A stretch of DNA of 64,000 nt from an uncultured Tateyamaria sp. (GTDB taxonomy: Bacteria > Pseudomonadota > Alphaproteobacteria > Rhodobacterales > Rhodobacteraceae). The DNA is taken from assembly GCF_947494755.1 (NCBI RefSeq), contig NZ_CANLVZ010000012.1, forward strand, positions 62,001-126,000, in the 5' to 3' direction. This document shows positions 9,256 through 17,203 of the stretch, in pieces (within the stretch, counting starts at the first letter, position 1; each line of letters starts with the position of its first letter). A program made the translations under genes and the position numbers. The notes beneath the pieces were generated by a model. The model was not told the DNA's origin. It was given only the letters and a program-made list of their open reading frames with translations, and did not search any database.

Positions 9256-10062
9256 ATGAGCAAGACGCACGAAGAAGCGGCGATTGAAGACGCTGAGGGT
9301 CTGACTTCGAAATTGATATTTGAGGTGATCCGCCGCGACGGGGTCGAAGAATTGGCCCGTCCAAAATTGTCGCTGATGTGGTCCGGGGTGGCTGCAGGCA
9401 TCATGATCTCATTGTCGGTACTGGGCGAGGCGATCTTTCGCACCTACCTGCCGGATGCGCAGTGGTCCTATCTGGTGGAAAACCTTGGCTACAGCCTTGG
9501 GTTTCTGGTCGTCATCCTGGGCCGGATGCAATTGTTTACAGAAAACACGATCACCACGGTTCTGCCTGTGATGACCACGCCCACGGCTTCGATGTTCGGG
9601 CGCACCGCGTCTTTGTGGGCCATTGTACTGTTGGCCAATGTGGTCGGGGCCTTTGCGGTGGCAAGTGTGTTTGCATTCACGTCTGCCATCCCTGCCGAAT
9701 TGATCCCCGCCATTCAAGAGCTATCCGAGCACGCAACCGGGTTTGCGCCGTTTGAGGCGTTCCAACGGGCCATCCCGGCGGGGGTCCTGGTTGCGGCCAT
9801 CGTTTGGATGTTGCCGCAATCCGAGGGGTTCGAAGCGCTTACCATCATCATGTTCACATGGCTGATTGCTGCGGGTGACTTCACTCACATCATCGCCGGT
9901 TCGGTGGAGATGGCGTTTTTGTTGATCCAAGGGCTTTTGTCGCCAAGCGACGCGCTATTCGACTTCTTTATCCCGGTGTTGGCGGGCAATGTTCTTGGGG
10001 GCACGGCAATCTTTGCATTGCTGTCCTTCGGGCAGGTGCGCCACGAGCTGAACGCACGATAG
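9256..10062 (+). CDS. Formate/nitrite transporter (FNT) family membrane protein, YfdC-like
   Basis: A 268-residue integral membrane protein with six hydrophobic segments, for example WSGVAAGIMISLSVLGEAIF and FFIPVLAGNVLGGTAIFALL. The family loops LFTENTITTVLPV (about residue 95) and AAGDFTHIIAGSVE (about 215) are present. FNT proteins are pentameric channels for small monovalent anions; the substrate of this YfdC-like branch is not known. ATG 9256 has GAAGGGG upstream. Its EcfG-type promoter makes it a likely general stress gene, not a formate-metabolism gene, and no formate enzymes are nearby. Confidence 0.85.
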   Translation: MSKTHEEAAIEDAEGLTSKLIFEVIRRDGVEELARPKLSLMWSGVAAGIMISLSVLGEAIFRTYLPDAQWSYLVENLGYSLGFLVVILGRMQLFTENTITTVLPVMTTPTASMFGRTASLWAIVLLANVVGAFAVASVFAFTSAIPAELIPAIQELSEHATGFAPFEAFQRAIPAGVLVAAIVWMLPQSEGFEALTIIMFTWLIAAGDFTHIIAGSVEMAFLLIQGLLSPSDALFDFFIPVLAGNVLGGTAIFALLSFGQVRHELNAR

Positions 10063-10074
10063 AAAAAATCGTCC

Positions 10075-10100
10075 GGAACCTTTGTGCCTGACGCGGGGTT
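10075..10100 (+). promoter_or_regulatory. EcfG-type promoter for the PLDc_N peptide gene
   Basis: GGAAC at 10075-10079 and GGTT at 10097-10100 are separated by 17 nt, fitting the general-stress consensus apart from G for C at the first -10 base. It is 38 nt before the ATG. Confidence 0.55.
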
Positions 10101-10137
10101 GGTTTGTCAGACAAGCGAATTCAAAGGAGACTTCGAC

Positions 10138-10326
10138 ATGGAATATGCAGGTATTGGCGGTTTTATCGTACTGGTCCTGAACATCTGGGCGATCGTTTCG
10201 ATTGTCGGCTCGGGAGCATCGACAGGGTCCAAAGTCCTGTGGACTTTGCTGGTCCTGATCCTGCCCATCGTCGGTTTTGTGATCTGGCTGATCGCTGGCC
10301 CACGGTCGAACCAACGTCTGGCATAA
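10138..10326 (+). CDS. Small PLDc_N (phospholipase D nuclease N-terminal-like) membrane protein
   Basis: A 62-residue protein with two transmembrane segments (GGFIVLVLNIWAIVSIVG and VLWTLLVLILPIVGFVIWLIAGP), the organisation of the PLDc_N / cardiolipin-synthase N-terminal domain found alone in small envelope proteins. AAAGGAGA lies 9 nt before the ATG. The function of stand-alone members is unknown. An EcfG-type promoter precedes it and a terminator follows at 10352-10377. A full phospholipase D protein is encoded convergently next to it. Confidence 0.85.
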   Translation: MEYAGIGGFIVLVLNIWAIVSIVGSGASTGSKVLWTLLVLILPIVGFVIWLIAGPRSNQRLA

Positions 10327-10351
10327 GCTGACGGACCACTTCAATGGAAAG

Positions 10352-10377
10352 GCGCGTTGGGCAACCGGCGCGCTTTT
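10352..10377. terminator. Rho-independent terminator, probably bidirectional
   Basis: A 9-bp stem (10352-10360 with 10365-10373, two G-T pairs) with a GCAA tetraloop is followed by TTTT. It lies between two convergent genes, the PLDc_N peptide and the phospholipase D protein. Confidence 0.7.
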
Positions 10378-10394
10378 CTCGTTGTGCCAGCGCC

Positions 10395-11930
10395 CTAAAC
10401 AATCTCTTCGGGGACACCGGGCAGATCGTAGCCCAATTCAGCGGCCGGTGCCTTGGCGTAGGGCAGGATGAAGCCCGAACGCTCTTTCGGGGTCAGTGCA
10501 GTGTTTCGGCGGGCCTGAGCCGCCCAGACCGCACAAGCGGTTTTGACGTCGTAGAATTCAGGCCCTGCATCCGGCCCGAGCCAGTGTTCGAAGGACTGAT
10601 TTTTCAGCGATTGCACTTCATCCGCGGACTGTGTGGCAACCCCGATTTCGGTGTCCCAGGCCATGGATCGTCCGTTGAGGTTTGCGGACGAGACCAGCCC
10701 CAACCGATCATCAAAGATCGAAACCTTGGCGTGGAGATAGATGATCGGAGCATTGTAATGTGCGTCACGCCCGGTGCGGTCGGTGTCGCGAGGTTGAGCC
10801 GGTGATCCGACAAAAAAGCGGTCGCCAAATGCGTCTTCCACAATTTCGATAGACTTGGTTTGCAGATATTCGCCATAGGCCACGTCACTGCCGGTCTTGT
10901 CATAAAACGCGGCCTCTTCAGGGGCCGCAGGCAGTATTAGGATCAACGTCAGATCCGGGTTCGCCCGCGCGCGCTTTGCGAGGTGTTTGGCCAAGGTGCG
11001 GTCGCGAAAGAACTGGGTTTCAAGATAGATCAGCCGCTCGGACTGGTCGATCTGGGCGTGGTGCATTTGGGCCAGCTCGTTGATCACCGGTTTGGGCGAC
11101 AAAAAGGGCAGGGCGATGCGCCGCTTGGCCGAAATCGTGCGCAACAGATGCCGCGTCGGCAACGCAGGTTTGCCGTAGGTCACAGCCTCAAAATTGCGCA
11201 AATGCTGCGCGGCTTCCTGTGCCACAGGGCCAGTCACCAACACTTGCGTATCGTGCCACGTCTCATCCGCGTCGCGCCTGTGCTGTGGGGTATCATAGCG
11301 TCTGTCGTTCAGGTCCAACCCGCCGACATAGAGCGTCTCGTCGTCAAAGACCGCGAGCTTTTGGTGATGGGTGACCGGCACCAGCGGGGGCGGTCGCAGG
11401 CGCGGCACGACACTTTCCCCTTTCCATTTAACGAGATCGTGGAAGTGGGGGGCAGACCGTAACCGGTGCTCGATCTGGTCACGGGGTAAATTGTTGAGGC
11501 CAGACAGGTTGCTTGCGACCTCTTTGCGCACGCGGGGCCACAACAAAAGGCGTGGCAGCCAGCCGACCCGTGCGGGATGCAGTGAGGCGCGGGCGGACAG
11601 AAGATGTGGATTGCGCGACACCTCCGCAGCGGCAGCCATGGCGCGGATCGAGTCCCATGTCTGCATATGCAATTCGGCCCCGAGCACTGGATCAAAGTCA
11701 CAAAGAATAAAGGTCACTTTCACGTCACGGTTGAGGGTCGCAACGATCAAGTCGAACCAGGTGTCCCCAAACGCCTTTGCCTCAGTGGTGTGCAGCTTGG
11801 TCCACGGATCAAAAATACGAAACCCGGCGATGATCTCGGTCTGGGCCTGCAGGAATTGCCGCTCCAACTCAGGAAAGGCGTTTTGCGCCGTGAGCAGGAC
11901 CTTGAACTGCCTGTCGGGGGCGGCGGTCAT
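10395..11930 (-). CDS. Phospholipase D-like protein with two HKD motifs
   Basis: A 511-residue PLD-superfamily enzyme. Both catalytic motifs are complete: H189-x-K191-x4-D196 (HQKLAVFD, followed by GGLDLN) and H400-x-K402-x4-D407 (HAKVSIFD, followed by SSANLNGRS). Likely a cytoplasmic or membrane-associated phospholipid hydrolase/transphosphatidylase; there is no clear signal peptide. It is the last gene of nepR-ecfG-kinase-pld, its start overlapping the kinase stop by 1 nt, so it should be made under general stress and may remodel membrane lipids. The substrate is not visible. Confidence 0.9.
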   Translation of the reverse strand: MTAAPDRQFKVLLTAQNAFPELERQFLQAQTEIIAGFRIFDPWTKLHTTEAKAFGDTWFDLIVATLNRDVKVTFILCDFDPVLGAELHMQTWDSIRAMAAAAEVSRNPHLLSARASLHPARVGWLPRLLLWPRVRKEVASNLSGLNNLPRDQIEHRLRSAPHFHDLVKWKGESVVPRLRPPPLVPVTHHQKLAVFDDETLYVGGLDLNDRRYDTPQHRRDADETWHDTQVLVTGPVAQEAAQHLRNFEAVTYGKPALPTRHLLRTISAKRRIALPFLSPKPVINELAQMHHAQIDQSERLIYLETQFFRDRTLAKHLAKRARANPDLTLILILPAAPEEAAFYDKTGSDVAYGEYLQTKSIEIVEDAFGDRFFVGSPAQPRDTDRTGRDAHYNAPIIYLHAKVSIFDDRLGLVSSANLNGRSMAWDTEIGVATQSADEVQSLKNQSFEHWLGPDAGPEFYDVKTACAVWAAQARRNTALTPKERSGFILPYAKAPAAELGYDLPGVPEEIV

Positions 11931-13636
11931 CAGAAGTCGCGGCTTATCGGTTCGAAATCGGCCACTTTGAAGTGAACGTGCAACGCATAGCTGTCGGTTG
12001 TCTCTTCGCTTTCGATGCGCGCGCCTAGCTGGATGGCAAAGGCATCCATCAACTGCTTGCCAAGGCCCGTGCTTTCGACCTTTTTCGTCGGCCCAAGCGC
12101 GTTTTTGAGCGACAGGGTACAGGTGCCGTCGTCCTGTTTCAAAGAGACGTCCATCCAGGCACGCGTGCCCTTGGGCGCGCCGATATACTTCATCGCATTC
12201 GTCGTCGCCTCGGCAACGAGAAGCGACAGCGGAACAGCCTGATCGGGATAAAGCAGGATTGGGTCGACATCCTTGGTTAGATTTATCGCGTTGCTTGAGG
12301 TCATCGCCATATCAACCGAATTGTCGATCACTTCGCTGACCAGCGCACCCATGTTGACCATACCCCCGTTCTGCGACTGATAAAGATCGCGGTGGATCGT
12401 GGCGAGGCTCAGAACCCGTTCCTGCAACCGGGACAGCACCGATCTGGTTTCTGGCTGTTCAGCCATACGCATCTGCATGTTCATAATGGACGAGATCAAT
12501 TGAAGGTTGTTCTTGACCCTGTGGTGGACCTCTTTGATCAACACGTTCTTGTCGTGCAGGGCGTCTTCCAAATTGGCCTCTTCGCGCACGATGCTGTGCG
12601 TCATGTCATCAAAGTGGTGATGCAGCGCGAGGATTTCGGTTGGCATGGCGGTCTCATTCTGGGCCGAGATCATGTCGCGGTCATCTGAGAACGCACGCAT
12701 ACGCGCGCGCAGCGCGTTGAGATGGCGCAGCACAAGCATATAGATCGCCAGCATCGCAACCCCCATGCTGGCAAACCACATCAGGACCGGAAAAAGTGCC
12801 GGGCGGACAAGCCCTGCAGCCGGCAGGGCAAGGCCTTCGTTGGTACGCCAAACACCCATCACGGTCGCGGGGCTGCCTTCGATGGGCACCACGGTGTAGG
12901 TGCGCAGGGTGCCGTTTTGGTTCCGGGACTGGAAGGCCTTGGCCTCCGTCCCCTTCAATTCGTCGAGCGCGGTGTTACTGGGCAGCTCTCCCATCGCCTC
13001 CGCTCTGCCCGCGCGCGAGGTCAGGATCGCGCCGTTTTCGTTGAACGTTATCAGCTCTTCGAGACCCAGATCGGATAGTGCGTCGGGTGTGTCAGGCAGG
13101 CCCGAATACGGGATCGAGATAGAGACGAAACCACCGAACAGGCCGTCTACTTCGTAAGGTTCGGATACTATAAACACCGACTGCCCGCTCAGTGGTGCCT
13201 CTGTGTTCACGACGATCGTGCGTTTCTCGGCAGCCATGGTCTGATCGAAGTTGGGCCAGTCGGCAAAATCATAGGTCTGGCCCTGCGAGTTACAGGTCAT
13301 CAGGCCTGACCGTGGCAGAATCCCGACAAAGCTGTAGCGATCATCGGTCGTCACAAATTGGCTGAGTACGGCAGCACAACGATCCGGGTTCTGTTCGAGA
13401 TCCTTGACCATCGTTCCCAGCACGCGCGCCGCCCCAAAGGCGCGTTCGATCAGCAACTCCTCAGCTTTGGCCGCACGGCCTGTGAGGGCCAGAAGGGCCA
13501 GTTGCGCATTGCGATCCGCCTCGGAGGCGACGCGGTTGGTCTGGTAGATGGCAACAGCGCCAAGTGGAAACAAGGCGAGCGTCAACAGCAGCATGATCTG
13601 CACAAGCAGACTGCTGTACCACGTCGGTTTCATCAC
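11930..13636 (-). CDS. Membrane sensor histidine kinase, HisKA_2/HWE type (likely PhyR kinase)
   Basis: A 568-residue kinase. An N-terminal transmembrane helix (LLVQIMLLLTLALFPLGAVAIY), a periplasmic cache-like domain (about 40-280) and a second helix (ALFPVLMWFASMGVAMLAIYMLVL) precede a HAMP-like linker. The phosphoacceptor motif KEVHHRVKNNLQLISSIMNMQMR lies near residue 370, followed by a degenerate ATPase domain. Family members phosphorylate PhyR in the general stress response. Overlaps ecfG by 4 nt and the PLD gene by 1 nt. The stimulus is unknown. Confidence 0.9.
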   Translation of the reverse strand: MMKPTWYSSLLVQIMLLLTLALFPLGAVAIYQTNRVASEADRNAQLALLALTGRAAKAEELLIERAFGAARVLGTMVKDLEQNPDRCAAVLSQFVTTDDRYSFVGILPRSGLMTCNSQGQTYDFADWPNFDQTMAAEKRTIVVNTEAPLSGQSVFIVSEPYEVDGLFGGFVSISIPYSGLPDTPDALSDLGLEELITFNENGAILTSRAGRAEAMGELPSNTALDELKGTEAKAFQSRNQNGTLRTYTVVPIEGSPATVMGVWRTNEGLALPAAGLVRPALFPVLMWFASMGVAMLAIYMLVLRHLNALRARMRAFSDDRDMISAQNETAMPTEILALHHHFDDMTHSIVREEANLEDALHDKNVLIKEVHHRVKNNLQLISSIMNMQMRMAEQPETRSVLSRLQERVLSLATIHRDLYQSQNGGMVNMGALVSEVIDNSVDMAMTSSNAINLTKDVDPILLYPDQAVPLSLLVAEATTNAMKYIGAPKGTRAWMDVSLKQDDGTCTLSLKNALGPTKKVESTGLGKQLMDAFAIQLGARIESEETTDSYALHVHFKVADFEPISRDF

Positions 13637-14187
13637 GCAGGCAGGCCCGGACTGCCCACGACGGCGGTTGTTGCACTATCGGTCAGTTCCAGCACGTCAT
13701 CATCCTCGAGTTGCAGCAGCTCGGTGAGTTTGGCGCGGGCGCGATTGACCCGGCTCTTGATCGTGCCTGTGGCCACGCCGCACATCTCCGCCGCCTCTTC
13801 GTAGGCAAAGCCGGAGGCCCCCACAAGGATCAACGCCTCGCGCTGCTCATCCGGCAACTGGTTCAGCGCCTTTTTGAAATCGGACATCTGCAGCCGTCCG
13901 TCATGCTCAGGTTTGACGGACAGGGTATCGGAAAATACGTTGTCCACGTCGGCCACTTCACGGTTCAGCTTGCGGCGGGACGTGTAGAAGTTGTTGCGCA
14001 GGATCGTAAACAGCCAGGCGCGCATATTGGTACCGGGCGTGAATTTATCCATGTTGGTCCACGCCTTGAGCACGGTGTCCTGCATCATGTCGTCGGCAGT
14101 TGCCCGGTTGCGCGTCAGGCTGAGCGCAAAGGCCCGTAGTGCTGGCAAATGTGTTACCAGCTCATCCCTTGGGTCCATGTCGCTCAT
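13633..14187 (-). CDS. ecfG: General stress response ECF sigma factor EcfG
   Basis: A 184-residue ECF sigma factor. Region 2 spans about residues 20-75 (ATADDMMQDTVLKAWTNMDKFTPGTNMRAWLFTILRN) and region 4 about 107-155 (LPDEQREALILVGASGFAYEEAAEMCGVATGTIKSRVNRARAKL). Position between nepR and a HisKA_2 kinase identifies the EcfG group, which directs transcription from GGAAC...GTT promoters. Overlaps nepR and the kinase by 4 nt each, so the operon is translationally coupled. Released when phosphorylated PhyR binds NepR. Confidence 0.93.
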   Translation of the reverse strand: MSDMDPRDELVTHLPALRAFALSLTRNRATADDMMQDTVLKAWTNMDKFTPGTNMRAWLFTILRNNFYTSRRKLNREVADVDNVFSDTLSVKPEHDGRLQMSDFKKALNQLPDEQREALILVGASGFAYEEAAEMCGVATGTIKSRVNRARAKLTELLQLEDDDVLELTDSATTAVVGSPGLPA

Positions 14188-14348
14188 TTGCTGTCCTTCG
14201 CCTCTTGATCCTGCGCGCGCAGGACGGACAACAGATCGGTGATTTCGTCAGGTAGATCGCCGGTTTGCAATTCAGCGAACACCTTCTTGAGATTTTGGTC
14301 GATATACGCATCGATTTGGGCGTTCTTGGGGTCTTGCTTACTTGCCAT
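14184..14348 (-). CDS. nepR: Anti-sigma factor NepR
   Basis: A 54-residue protein that binds and inhibits EcfG. The conserved NepR core is present: IDQNLKKVFAELQTGDLPDEITDLLSVL (residues 13-41), two short helices around a Leu-Pro turn. ATG 14348 was chosen because the upstream extension (to 14426) runs into the promoter region and does not resemble NepR. First gene of the nepR-ecfG-kinase-pld operon, divergent from phyR. Confidence 0.9.
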   Translation of the reverse strand: MASKQDPKNAQIDAYIDQNLKKVFAELQTGDLPDEITDLLSVLRAQDQEAKDSK

Positions 14349-14392
14349 TGAACCTCGATGCCTCATTTCGTTAAAAAAGTGTGCCTGTAACC

Positions 14393-14417
14393 GGAACCAA
14401 CTGCACTGTGGCGCGTT
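14393..14417 (+). promoter_or_regulatory. EcfG-type promoter for phyR
   Basis: GGAAC (14393-14397) and CGTT (14414-14417) with 16-nt spacing, 34 nt before the phyR ATG. Overlaps the opposing nepR promoter, indicating autoregulation of the stress module. Confidence 0.75.
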
Positions 14418-14424
14418 CGGTTCC
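14399..14424 (-). promoter_or_regulatory. EcfG-type promoter for the nepR-ecfG operon
   Basis: Minus-strand GGAAC (14424-14420) then AGTT (14402-14399) with 17-nt spacing. The two -35 elements face each other (GGAACC at 14393 and GGTTCC ending at 14424), so polymerase can occupy only one promoter at a time. Confidence 0.65.
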
Positions 14425-14451
14425 ATCTAAATACAAAAAAAGGTCGAAAAT

Positions 14452-15261
14452 ATGAGTGATACAAGTGCGGAGATGACTTTTTCCGACCTCCTGGCAGCTG
14501 AATTGCCATACTTGCGGCGCTATGCCCGTGCTCTGACAGGATCACAATCACGCGGGGACAAGTACACCGTCGCAACCCTCGAAGCGATCCTCAAAGATCG
14601 CACCCCTTTCGAAAATGACGATCCGATCAAGGTGAACCTGTTCAAATGCTTTCACTCGATCTGGGCGACCACCGGACAGGCATTGACCGAGCCAGAGGGT
14701 GATTTGCGCAGCCGCGCCCACGGTCTGCTTGCCAAGCTGACCCCCAATTCACGCGAAGCGCTGCTGCTGCGCACCATCGAAGAATTCAATATCAAACACG
14801 TAGCTGCCATCATGCAGGTGGACGCGGACGAAGTGCGCCACCTGATCTCTGCGGCCAACTCTGAGCTTGCCAAAAGCATCAAGGGTCGCGTGATGATTAT
14901 TGAGGATGAGCCGATCATCGCCGCCGACATCAGCGCAATCGTGACCAGCCTTGGCCACGAGGTCACCGGCATTGCCCGCACCCACACCGAGGCCCTGGAA
15001 CTGGGTAAGGAACAGCATCCGGACCTGATCCTTGCTGACATTCAGCTGGCCGATAACTCGTCCGGTATCGACGCGGTCGCCGACTTGCTTGAGATGATGG
15101 ACGTGCCGGTCATCTTTATCACGGCGTTCCCCGAACGTTTGCTGACCGGGGATCGCCCCGAACCGGCGTTCCTGATCTCCAAGCCGTTCCAAGAGGCGCA
15201 AGTGCTGTCAGCCGTCAGTCAGGCGATGTTCTTTGCTTCAACCGCAACGCTTAAGGCGTAA
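14452..15261 (+). CDS. phyR: General stress response regulator PhyR (sigma-mimic anti-anti-sigma factor)
   Basis: A 269-residue cytoplasmic regulator. Residues 1-140 form an ECF-sigma-like domain (SDLLAAELPYLRRYARALTGSQ through PNSREALLLRTIEEFNIKHVAAIMQ), and residues 146-265 form a receiver domain with acidic pocket EDE 151-153, phosphoacceptor D196 (LILADIQLAD), T224 and K244. On phosphorylation the sigma-like domain captures NepR and frees EcfG. Preceded by an EcfG promoter and followed by a strong terminator. Confidence 0.95.
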   Translation: MSDTSAEMTFSDLLAAELPYLRRYARALTGSQSRGDKYTVATLEAILKDRTPFENDDPIKVNLFKCFHSIWATTGQALTEPEGDLRSRAHGLLAKLTPNSREALLLRTIEEFNIKHVAAIMQVDADEVRHLISAANSELAKSIKGRVMIIEDEPIIAADISAIVTSLGHEVTGIARTHTEALELGKEQHPDLILADIQLADNSSGIDAVADLLEMMDVPVIFITAFPERLLTGDRPEPAFLISKPFQEAQVLSAVSQAMFFASTATLKA

Positions 15262-15266
15262 AACGG

Positions 15267-15297
15267 GCCCCGCGCTTATGAATGCGTGGGGCTTTTT
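15267..15297 (+). terminator. Rho-independent terminator after phyR
   Basis: A 9-bp GC-rich stem (15267-15275 with 15284-15292, one G-T pair), 8-nt loop, then TTTTT. It begins 5 nt after the phyR stop. Confidence 0.8.
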
Positions 15298-15309
15298 CAT
15301 GCGGCACGC

Positions 15310-15993
15310 TTAGTCAGCCGGATGGACGACCGTAAAGATTTGCCTTTCTGACGACCACTTGAGATTGCGGTGTTTTTCCATCTCGGAGAAGCGGTAATCG
15401 AGGTGCTTTTGGTTCAGCCATGTTAGCCACGACCGGATCGGGATCAGTGTTTTGTCGCCGTAGCCGTCGATAACCACAAACCGGCGATTTACCTCATCAA
15501 GGGCAATATTAGAGGGTCGCAAGTCCGGTACATTCACGTTCAGCGCAAAGATGTTGGCGACAAAGTCATTCAGCCATTTCAGCCGTTCATCGCTCAACGG
15601 ACCCTCTCGCAAGACATCCTCAAGCGTCTGAGCAACATTGCCTGACGCGTCGGCTATCTTCTCGCACACTTGCGCGAGGCCACGATCGGTGATCACCAAA
15701 CCGCCCATTTCAGCGATGGGGAGGGGGCGTTTTTGCTGCGCACAGCGGTAGGCGGTTTTCAGATAGCAGCGATATTCGATCCGGAACGTGCCGTAGGGGC
15801 CCATGCGGAAATAGTCGAGGGCGCGGCGCAGACCCCGGCGCCGCTCATATTTTTCGCGTTTGTAGGTGCGGATGGTCTTGAGAAGCTGATCGGGGTGGCC
15901 GGGGCGATGCCATACGTCTCGAACTTCGCCATTGGCGATGGGTTCGTAGTCCTTGAGTATCGTCAGACCAGCGGTCGTGTCAGTATTCGTCAT
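15310..15993 (-). CDS. YrbL-like (PhoP regulatory network) kinase-fold protein
   Basis: A 227-residue protein resembling the YrbL family, a small atypical kinase-like fold. Visible segments are GEVRDVWHRPGHPDQLLKTIR (glycine loop and lysine-like region) near the N-terminus, then DLRPSNIALDEVNRRFVVIDGYGDK (catalytic-loop/DFG-like) near residue 165. The biochemical role is unknown. ATG 15993 is my choice; another ATG at 16029 is in frame and neither has a clear Shine-Dalgarno. It converges on phyR across a terminator. No GGAAC promoter was found upstream. Confidence 0.7.
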   Translation of the reverse strand: MTNTDTTAGLTILKDYEPIANGEVRDVWHRPGHPDQLLKTIRTYKREKYERRRGLRRALDYFRMGPYGTFRIEYRCYLKTAYRCAQQKRPLPIAEMGGLVITDRGLAQVCEKIADASGNVAQTLEDVLREGPLSDERLKWLNDFVANIFALNVNVPDLRPSNIALDEVNRRFVVIDGYGDKTLIPIRSWLTWLNQKHLDYRFSEMEKHRNLKWSSERQIFTVVHPAD

Positions 15994-16200
15994 ATTTATG
16001 GTATACTTTTGTTCTTTGATGTTGGGCATCCAAGGGTTGCGGATCAGTGACAGGCAAGCGGCTCGAACACCATGGTAAATCATGACATCCGGCTTGTCAG
16101 CCAGACACAAGATCGCGGCGTTTGGCAACGGTCGACGCGCGACAATTACATTTTTTCGGACTGTTGGGGCAACGCGCATAGCAATGGCGCTGTGCGTCGG

Positions 16201-16368
16201 TCACTTCAAGCGGCTTACCAGATGCAGAACAAGCGTGGCGATAAACAGGACCAGGAACACGACAAACAGAAGTTGGGCAACACCTGCCGATGCCGCCGCA
16301 AATCCACCAAAGCCAAATAGCGCAGACACGAGTGCAACCACGAGAAACAGTACCGCAAAATATAACAT
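16201..16368 (-). CDS. DUF1328 small membrane protein
   Basis: A 55-residue protein, almost entirely two transmembrane helices (MLYFAVLFLVVALVSALFGFGGFAAAS and AQLLFVVFLVLFIATLVLHLV), matching DUF1328 (YtjA-like) in length and pattern. A strong AAAGGAG Shine-Dalgarno lies upstream of ATG 16368. Such peptides are commonly stress-induced; a GGAAC-N16-CATT element at 16451-16427 supports this here. Function unknown. Confidence 0.85.
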   Translation of the reverse strand: MLYFAVLFLVVALVSALFGFGGFAAASAGVAQLLFVVFLVLFIATLVLHLVSRLK

Positions 16369-16426
16369 TTCCTGCTCCTTTCGCTGTTGATGCCGATCGC
16401 GCCTGTTAGGCACCTTGAGGGGACCC

Positions 16427-16451
16427 AATGCGCGCACCAACGTAGAGTTCC
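16427..16451 (-). promoter_or_regulatory. Candidate EcfG-type promoter for the DUF1328 gene
   Basis: Minus-strand GGAAC (16451-16447), 16 nt, CATT (16430-16427). Same variant -10 as the MscS promoter candidate. About 60 nt from the ATG. Confidence 0.45.
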
Positions 16452-16473
16452 CGATTTTTTCTGACGATTTGAT

Positions 16474-16498
16474 GGAACATCCCTGTTGTTGGCGTGTT
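16474..16498 (+). promoter_or_regulatory. EcfG-type promoter for the DUF883/ElaB-like gene
   Basis: GGAAC (16474-16478), 16 nt, TGTT (16495-16498). The TTT-rich region between 16450 and 16470 separates it from the divergent DUF1328 promoter. The ATG is 30 nt downstream. Confidence 0.55.
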
Positions 16499-16528
16499 GG
16501 GATGACAACAGAAATAAGGAGAAGATCA

Positions 16529-16864
16529 ATGGCCAGCACTTTGCAGAAACTGAACAACAAGCGTGACGACGTGACAGCGAGTGATGTGGCAGATCAGGTT
16601 GAAATTCTGCGCAATGACATTGCCGCGCTGACCAAAACGATCTCTGATCTAAGCCTCGCCAAAGGCCAAGAGGCGGCTGAAGCCGCTCGGTCAACCCTTA
16701 ACGATGTGCGCGGCAAAGCTGCGGATGCCACCGAAACAGCGCGTCTGCAGGCCATGGAAGTTGGTGATCAGGCGAACGCCTTCATCAGGAACCAACCTGC
16801 AACCGCACTTGGTATTGCAGCCGGTCTGGGGTTTCTTGTTGGCTTCCTTGGGTCGCGGAAATAA
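16529..16864 (+). CDS. ElaB/YqjD/DUF883-like inner-membrane stress protein
   Basis: A 111-residue protein with a long amphipathic helical N-terminal region (residues 1-85, rich in Ala/Glu/Lys) and a single C-terminal hydrophobic helix with glycine motif (ALGIAAGLGFLVGFLGSRK). This is the tail-anchored architecture of the ElaB/YqjD family, whose E. coli members associate with ribosomes at stationary phase. ATG 16529 follows AAGGAGAAG. It is followed 3 nt later by a holin-like gene, probably in the same EcfG-driven operon. Confidence 0.8.
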   Translation: MASTLQKLNNKRDDVTASDVADQVEILRNDIAALTKTISDLSLAKGQEAAEAARSTLNDVRGKAADATETARLQAMEVGDQANAFIRNQPATALGIAAGLGFLVGFLGSRK

Positions 16865-16867
16865 TTG

Positions 16868-17203
16868 ATGTTCGGAATCCGAGAAAAAGTGGCGCAAACC
16901 GCCAGACGCGCAGGTCTCCTTTCGGGGGGCCTGCTGCTTTGCACGGTGGGATTCGGATTTTTGACGACCGCGGCTTGGTTCGCCTTGTTGCCGACCGTTG
17001 GGATAACGGTGACGGCATTGATCGTCGGGGCGGCTTATGCGGGTATCGGGCTGATACTCATCGGGGTTGGATCCGTTCAAACCAAGGGCCATCGTCCCGC
17101 ACAACCTCAACAAGCGGCTGATGCGCCTGACAGTCCCCCCATCGTCCAAGCTTTCATGTACGGACTTCAGGCCGGGACACAGGCCGACCGTGCGCGCCAT
17201 TAG
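16868..17203 (+). CDS. Holin-like (phage holin family / DUF1469-type) membrane protein
   Basis: A 111-residue protein with two hydrophobic segments (LLSGGLLLCTVGFGFLTTAAWFALLP and TALIVGAAYAGIGLILIGVG), then a polar Gln/Pro-rich tail. In alphaproteobacteria such genes often follow ElaB/YqjD-type genes, as here. Despite the family name there is no phage context. The first codon could be TTG 16865 or ATG 16868. Its 3' end overlaps the convergent receiver-like gene by 50 nt. Confidence 0.65.
   Translation: MFGIREKVAQTARRAGLLSGGLLLCTVGFGFLTTAAWFALLPTVGITVTALIVGAAYAGIGLILIGVGSVQTKGHRPAQPQQAADAPDSPPIVQAFMYGLQAGTQADRARH

Noticed and set aside
16868-17203. Prophage because of the holin-family gene
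   Set aside because: No other phage gene nearby; such proteins accompany ElaB/YqjD-type stress genes.
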